The translations under genes were made by a program, and so were the position numbers. From Agroathelia rolfsii (lineage: Eukaryota > Basidiomycota > Agaricomycetes > Amylocorticiales > Amylocorticiaceae): a stretch of 64,000 nt of DNA. Shown in pieces: positions 59,701-64,000 of this stretch (the first letter of the stretch is position 1; the number at the start of each line of letters is the position of its first letter). The notes under the pieces were generated by a model, which saw only the letters and a list, made by a program, of their open reading frames with translations, was not told the origin of the DNA and did no database searches. Where the stretch lies: positions 868,001 to 932,000 of the forward strand of contig JABRWF010000001.1 of NCBI GenBank assembly GCA_018343915.1, written 5' to 3'.

Positions 59701-60130
59701 AGCCAGATCCTGCAGCACTATGTGAGTAAAATGCGGCACTTGAGCGATATACACTATTGACCTTCTTCACTAAGTTAGTCGTGAGCATCAAGACATCCGT
59801 CTCTGAACCAAATGACTGTGCAGCAGCGAGATAGCCAATGGCCTTGAGATGAATCTTTGCCGACGACATGACTTCAACAACGTGGAAGGATGCCCAGGAC
59901 ATATCATAGCCTAGCATGTCTAACTAGATCACCATGAGAAACGATGAGGCCTCCGACTAGTTGCAGAGACTGACATAGGTGAGCTTGAGGACGGCAGCTG
60001 CCTTCAGTTCCATATCCCTGCTCTTGATTTCTTGGCGTATTTCGCCGACAGCCTGGGTGATGAATTTGGTTTCATCTTTTTTGTTTGCTCGTAGCCCTCG
60101 GATGAGGTCCTGCAGAGTGCGTTCCCACAT
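56799..60130 (-). CDS. APL5: AP-3 adaptor complex subunit delta
   Basis: This is the large subunit of the AP-3 vesicle coat, which sorts cargo from Golgi or endosome to the vacuole. It starts at 60130 (MWERTLQDLIRGLRANKK). Exons fixed by eye are 60130-59975, 59923-59762 and 59709-59475, then several more, ending with an exon 57262-56799. HEAT-repeat adaptin sequence is evident throughout: LTYLDMLGYDMSWASFHVVEVMSS, LASNPADVAVALNGLSDIVT, DQDISIRMRALDLLSAM, and VGAQIRDYLIDVVGRVQGVRRFAVQLM. The C-terminal part is charged and disordered, with ERLERLRDDPYYI and a KKKKNK patch. Not all middle splice sites were resolved, so the total length is approximate. Confidence 0.92.
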
Positions 60131-60886
60131 CGCTAGTGATGGGTTGGTAGTGAACTAATAGGCATTAGCCATTAACGAGTACAGCCGATATGATGATTAT
60201 GGCATCCGTTACCGGGCCGCCAGTTCCGATTTCGACGATTGGCCTACTGAACGTTGAACGTTGAACTTGAACAGCTTTTCAACTCAACTACTGCGGCATA
60301 CAACATCTTCAATATCAAATAACAATGTACATGTTTTATACAAGGAAAAGACCTCATGACGCGTACTTGATGCGACGATAACCTGTAATTTGAGGTTCGC
60401 TCTGTCTGTGTCTCTGTATCCAAGCCCTTGCTGGTATCGAATACTCGTGCCAACGAAGAATTATTATTCAAATTTAGACCTGGGTGTCTTTCCTCACTAA
60501 GGGCATGACTGAGCCTTCCATCTGCCAGGCTAGTCTCTCAAAGAACGTCCGCCTAGGGATTCATTCACTTCTCGAGGAAGTACGACCGACTCCAGAAACC
60601 GAATCAGATAGACGTATGGTTGCACATAGTGCTCTGAAAGCTTCATTGCTTTGTGCCCCCAGGTATCTATATGTGGTTTACTGGCCTATCACGGGCGGTC
60701 AGCGCTGTTAAGCTTAAGTCTATCACTTTATATTCTCTGTTGGCGTCGCATAGGTTGTATCAATTTCTCTTGAATCTTTTCTGATTATTTCGGCTTCTTG
60801 CTCTTCTTATCTTGGCGGACTTCCTCTGTCTCTTTTATTATACCCTCAGTAGCATCAGTTTTTCTACTCGGTCTCCTCCACCCTCA
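60131..60886. other. Intergenic, no gene seen
   Basis: This holds the AP-3 promoter side and unassigned sequence. It includes a short tandem repeat (ACGTTGA twice at 60249-60262). A 75-codon frame at 60484-60711 shows no motif. Confidence 0.5.
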
Positions 60887-62656
60887 ATGTCCCAATCTTC
60901 ATTGCTGTCTTCCATCGCCACCCCCTATGGCGCTCGCGTCTTCCAACAAATAATTAATCAATATGGCTTGCACAACCAGTTCCCTCCCCTTATTGATGAT
61001 ATTATCACCGGATTTTGTATCGGACTCCCGAACCACATCCCATTCTCCACGCCCATTATACCCCCTCCTAATTCCTCGCGTCTTGACCCAATTATCGAGA
61101 AGGACTTGCTAGATGAACGTCAGGCGGCCAGGAAAGGACGGTTTCTCTGTTAACGATCTGCTAAATACGGATGATATCCCACCCGAAGGAGGCAGCCCCC
61201 AGGCGGTGGCCAATATCGTAGGTTTCTTTCTAATCATTGTGCTTTACGTTCTCTTATCATCTTTTGAGCTTTTATCTCCTTTTTGCGGATTAATTTATGG
61301 CTACTCGCCTTGTGCCTCTTGGAAGGCTGCTGTTGATTGACTCTTTGATTAACTTTTAACCCTCTGGTTTGAGTAGGATTCATAACCAACTAACATGATT
61401 ATTGGATTGCCACGGCTCCGCCAGGTCTTCAGGCAGCAACATTTGACATTGAGTCAGCCTATCGCACTATTTCCCATTTGGCCGGCCGATCGAAAATTTC
61501 TCCTCGTGCGTCACGGTGATCGATTTTGGATAGATCTGGCGCCCCCATTCGGCTTGTCAACGGCGCCTGGCATCTTGGGAGTAGTCACGGACTTTATCTG
61601 TGTCTACTTGCGTCGTCTGGGTCTTTTCGCTGTTCTTAAATGGGTAGACGATTTTGTTGTCTTTCGTGCCCCCCAAAGTCGACACTGGGCTGGCTGGCGG
61701 CTTTATCGATGCTCACGACGAGAGTTGGTTCTTGAAGACCACCGAAGCCCTAGGCGTGCCATAGAATAAGGAGAAATGACAACCATTTGCCGGTACCTTT
61801 GTGTATCATGATTTTCAGTGGTCGATCCCTCGGCGCACCATCACATTGCTTCCTGAGAAGCGGACGAAGCTGGTGGAGGGGCTCAAAGAGTTTCTGGCCG
61901 AATGCTTATCACACCAGCCTGTTGAACAGTATGACATTCAATGCATCCATGGCTCCCTAAATCAGGTCACATTTGTCATAAAATATGGCCGTTCCTATAT
62001 GCCGTCCCTGCAGGATTGGATATCTCAGTTCGACGAGCCGTCCGTTGAGGGTATGCCCAAGCCTGGGCAGAGTGTTCCGGCCTTAGTTACAAAGGACTTA
62101 GCATGGTGGTTGGATACTTTGTCACGCCCTGCTATCCCTAGAGACCTGTCCCCTCTGGCACCAGCCAAGGATTTAGGCATCTGGGTTGACGCTTCTACCG
62201 ACTGGGGAATCGGCTTAGTTTGGTGGCAGTCACTACGTCGCTTGGTCATGGCTGCCTACCAGTGGTTTGGGCAGAGAGCCAGGTAAACACATCGCTTGGG
62301 GAGAGGCCATTGCCATAGAGTTGGCCGTGTATTCTTGCATTGCGGGGGGTTTGGCCGGGAACGGTGCTTGGTACGTCATTTACGGAGACAACCAGGGAGT
62401 TGCGGCCGCCTTTGAAAATGGTCAGAGCGATAACATACGGATCAATCAGTGCATTCGTAGGGCGGAAAGTGCTGCTCGTGCGACTAATTCCCCCATTGCT
62501 ATATCTTACGTCCCATCCACGCAAAACCGAGCCGACGGCCTTTCTCAGGGGGTGCGATCCTGGGGTCTGTCTCCGGTCCCTTTCCATGGTAATACTCATT
62601 GGCGGTTACCACCAGAACTCACTTCTGTCATTCGTCTAAATTGGATTTACTACTAG
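60887..62656 (+). pseudogene. Decayed DIRS-like reverse transcriptase-RNase H region
   Basis: Protein-like sequence spans three frames. The N-terminus is MSQSSLLSSIATPYGARVF (60887 on). After a possible intron (61219-61375, GTAGGT...GAGTAG) come FDIESAYRTI, PIWPADRKFLLV, DLAPPFGLSTAPGI and LKWVDDFVVFR, the reverse transcriptase core. RNase H-like motifs follow: GIWVDASTDWGIG, AWGEAIAIELAV, IYGDNQGVAAAF and QNRADGLSQG. Frame changes near 61470, 61690-61800 and 62270 break it. Absence of integrase motifs and the RT style suggest a DIRS/tyrosine-recombinase retroelement, but I see no recombinase. A domesticated or spliced gene is possible but less likely. Confidence 0.55.
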
Positions 62657-62992
62657 ATTATTATCCTGTATGTCTTTTACTGCTGATTTTCACGAATTTG
62701 TAATGTATTGACCTCCCAAAAATCCGTTCGCCTTGGACTTAAAAAGCTCATATCTAGTGCTCGAGAGATGTGTTGATCATCTTTGCCTACGCAGCCAGCT
62801 ACAGGTCACCAACAGATTGAATTCTGTGCAAAATATCAGAAACCATTAAATGAGTTTGCGCATACTACTGATATTACAATGATATAGTAACTATTATACA
62901 TATTATTTCCCACATAAACAGTCCATCATGTGAGTCCATGGTGAGAAGAATGTAAGAGTGACTGTCAACAGCGAACACAAATGTCAGTGTCA
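62657..62992. other. Intergenic, no gene seen
   Basis: This is short AT-rich spacer between the retroelement remnant and the kinase stop codon. Nothing recognised. Confidence 0.5.
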
Positions 62993-64000
62993 CTAGCAGA
63001 CTGTCAGTGCAGCTCGACCACCGACCACCCCCACCAGTTTGTTAGGCAAATGGTCCAAGCACATAAAAGGAATATTAGTTGAATAAACCACCTCGACACC
63101 AGTTTTCGCCGTTACCTTTCCAGGTGCCACGGGTGCCACCTCTGGTGTAATCGGCCCTTTGCTGTCCTTTGTGCTGCTGGAGCGTGTCGGCGGCAGTGGG
63201 TCATCTTCCTGCTCAACTTGGACCCTACGATCAACTGGAGGCTCAGCTGAGGTACCGCAGCTCCCCAACACGTACTCCTTCTGTTCGGCGCTGCTACGAG
63301 CGGCTACAGGCTGGTGTTTCCGAGCGGCGTTGGGACGGTATAGATCGAATCCGGATGTGGTGTCAATCTTCCAGAACTCTGATCCGCCCGCATAGCGTTT
63401 GAGGAGCCTACGAGATGCAGGGCTACAGCGGCCGAGGTCCTCCTTGCCAGGGAAAAATTCGTCCAGATTTCGAATGGCTTCCTTGAGTTCGGCGAGGGTC
63501 ATGCGCTTCTCGTAAGGCGCAAATACTTTGCAGAAAATGCAAAATAATGGATAAGTGATTGGATAGGTAGAGAAGAGGTGTCGGTTGTCCCTGACAAATG
63601 TACGGTATTGTGAGTCGTTGATACTGGCCTCAGCCCATGGGTATGTGTGCGTAACAAGAATGAAGAGGATGATACCCAGGGAGAATACGTCCGATTGTCG
63701 GGTGTTGTACATTGTGCTGTGATGAGCTCGCATACCTAAGCATTCTGTATTTGATGTGGTTTCAGAAAACGCAATGATAGAGGGACAAAGAAGAGAACAT
63801 GTAATGAAACACATTCACAAAAATTACCTGGACTCCGGAACGATCTGGTTCCTACGCCAAACCCTTTTATTTCCTCCTCGGTTGTCGCCAGGCCAAAGTC
63901 AGTAAGATACACCTCCTTGAAGTCCGGCGAACATAGGATGTTCTCCAGTTTGAGATCGCGATGGAAAACACCTTTCGAGTGGCAATGTTCAACTGCGTCA
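62993..64000 (-). CDS. Ser/Thr protein kinase, Ran1/Sks1-like, 3' part
   Basis: The N-terminus lies beyond the window. Exon a runs from beyond 64000 to 63828 and encodes AVEHCHSKGVFHRDLKLEN (catalytic Asp), LTDFGLATTEEE and GVGTRSFRSP. The intron is 63827-63745 (GTAATT...TACAG). Exon b, 63744-62993, continues ECLGMR, completing the SPE motif in frame. Next come SDVFSLGIILFILVTHTYPWAEA and APYEKRMTLAELKEAI, followed by ~130 residues of low-complexity C-terminus. The layout matches the Ran1/Sks1/Vhs1 group, which responds to nutrients in yeasts, but assignment to that group is by eye. The last ~30 residues may be read-through of an intron. Confidence 0.8.

Overview
This is a fungal window, most likely from a basidiomycete of the Agaricomycetes. 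The evidence is short dense introns (37-93 nt, often GT..CTNA..AG), compact genes for conserved eukaryotic proteins, and chromodomain-bearing Ty3/Gypsy retroelements whose stop codons look methylation-driven. The left 47 kb is transposon-rich and carries almost no host genes. The right 17 kb is ordinary gene space.

1-26.9 kb is a nest of LTR retrotransposons. I label the LTR families A, B (with a diverged copy B'), C, D and E. A decayed family-A element (1-7139) abuts a minus-strand family-A relic (7140-8720, resuming at 26705). That relic was split by a family-E LTR (8721-26704). The E LTR was split by a nearly complete family-A element (8778-24904) and by a solo D LTR (25255-26084). The family-A element was in turn split by a nearly complete family-B element (12041-19203), a solo C LTR (21147-22020) and a solo B' LTR (22721-23577). 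Most joints are resolved by 5-bp target-site duplications. Families A and B carry an 11-nt primer-binding site complementary to a site 35 nt downstream of the LTR TATA box. This is the arrangement of self-priming Tf1/sushi elements, and the two sites covary between copies. Gag and Pol are linked by a GGGTTTT -1 frameshift site directly before the gag stop.

26.9-37.6 kb is a large inverted repeat: two 3810-bp arms (26899-30708 and 33763-37572) with no net length difference and one base difference noticed, around a 3054-bp loop. The loop encodes an uncharacterised spliced protein on the minus strand and a diverged, truncated copy of a short gene present in each arm. The outer arm ends hold clusters of palindromic GTTTTAC/GTAAAAC motifs. 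A tRNA-like gene lies just outside the right arm.

38-47.2 kb holds a minus-strand Ty1/Copia remnant, a fully intact Copia element (38484-43476) with apparently identical LTRs, more D and E LTR pieces, the 3' half of a family-E element, and a second Copia 3' end.

47.8-64 kb holds host genes: a USP12/USP46-type ubiquitin protease (minus), an mARC-like MOSC-domain protein (minus), a GCK-III/Ste20-type kinase (plus), the AP-3 adaptor delta subunit (minus), a decayed DIRS-like reverse transcriptase-RNase H region (plus), and the 3' part of a Ran1/Sks1-like kinase (minus) that runs off the window. The splice models for the USP, MOSC and kinase genes were derived by hand. Each gives a CDS divisible by three.
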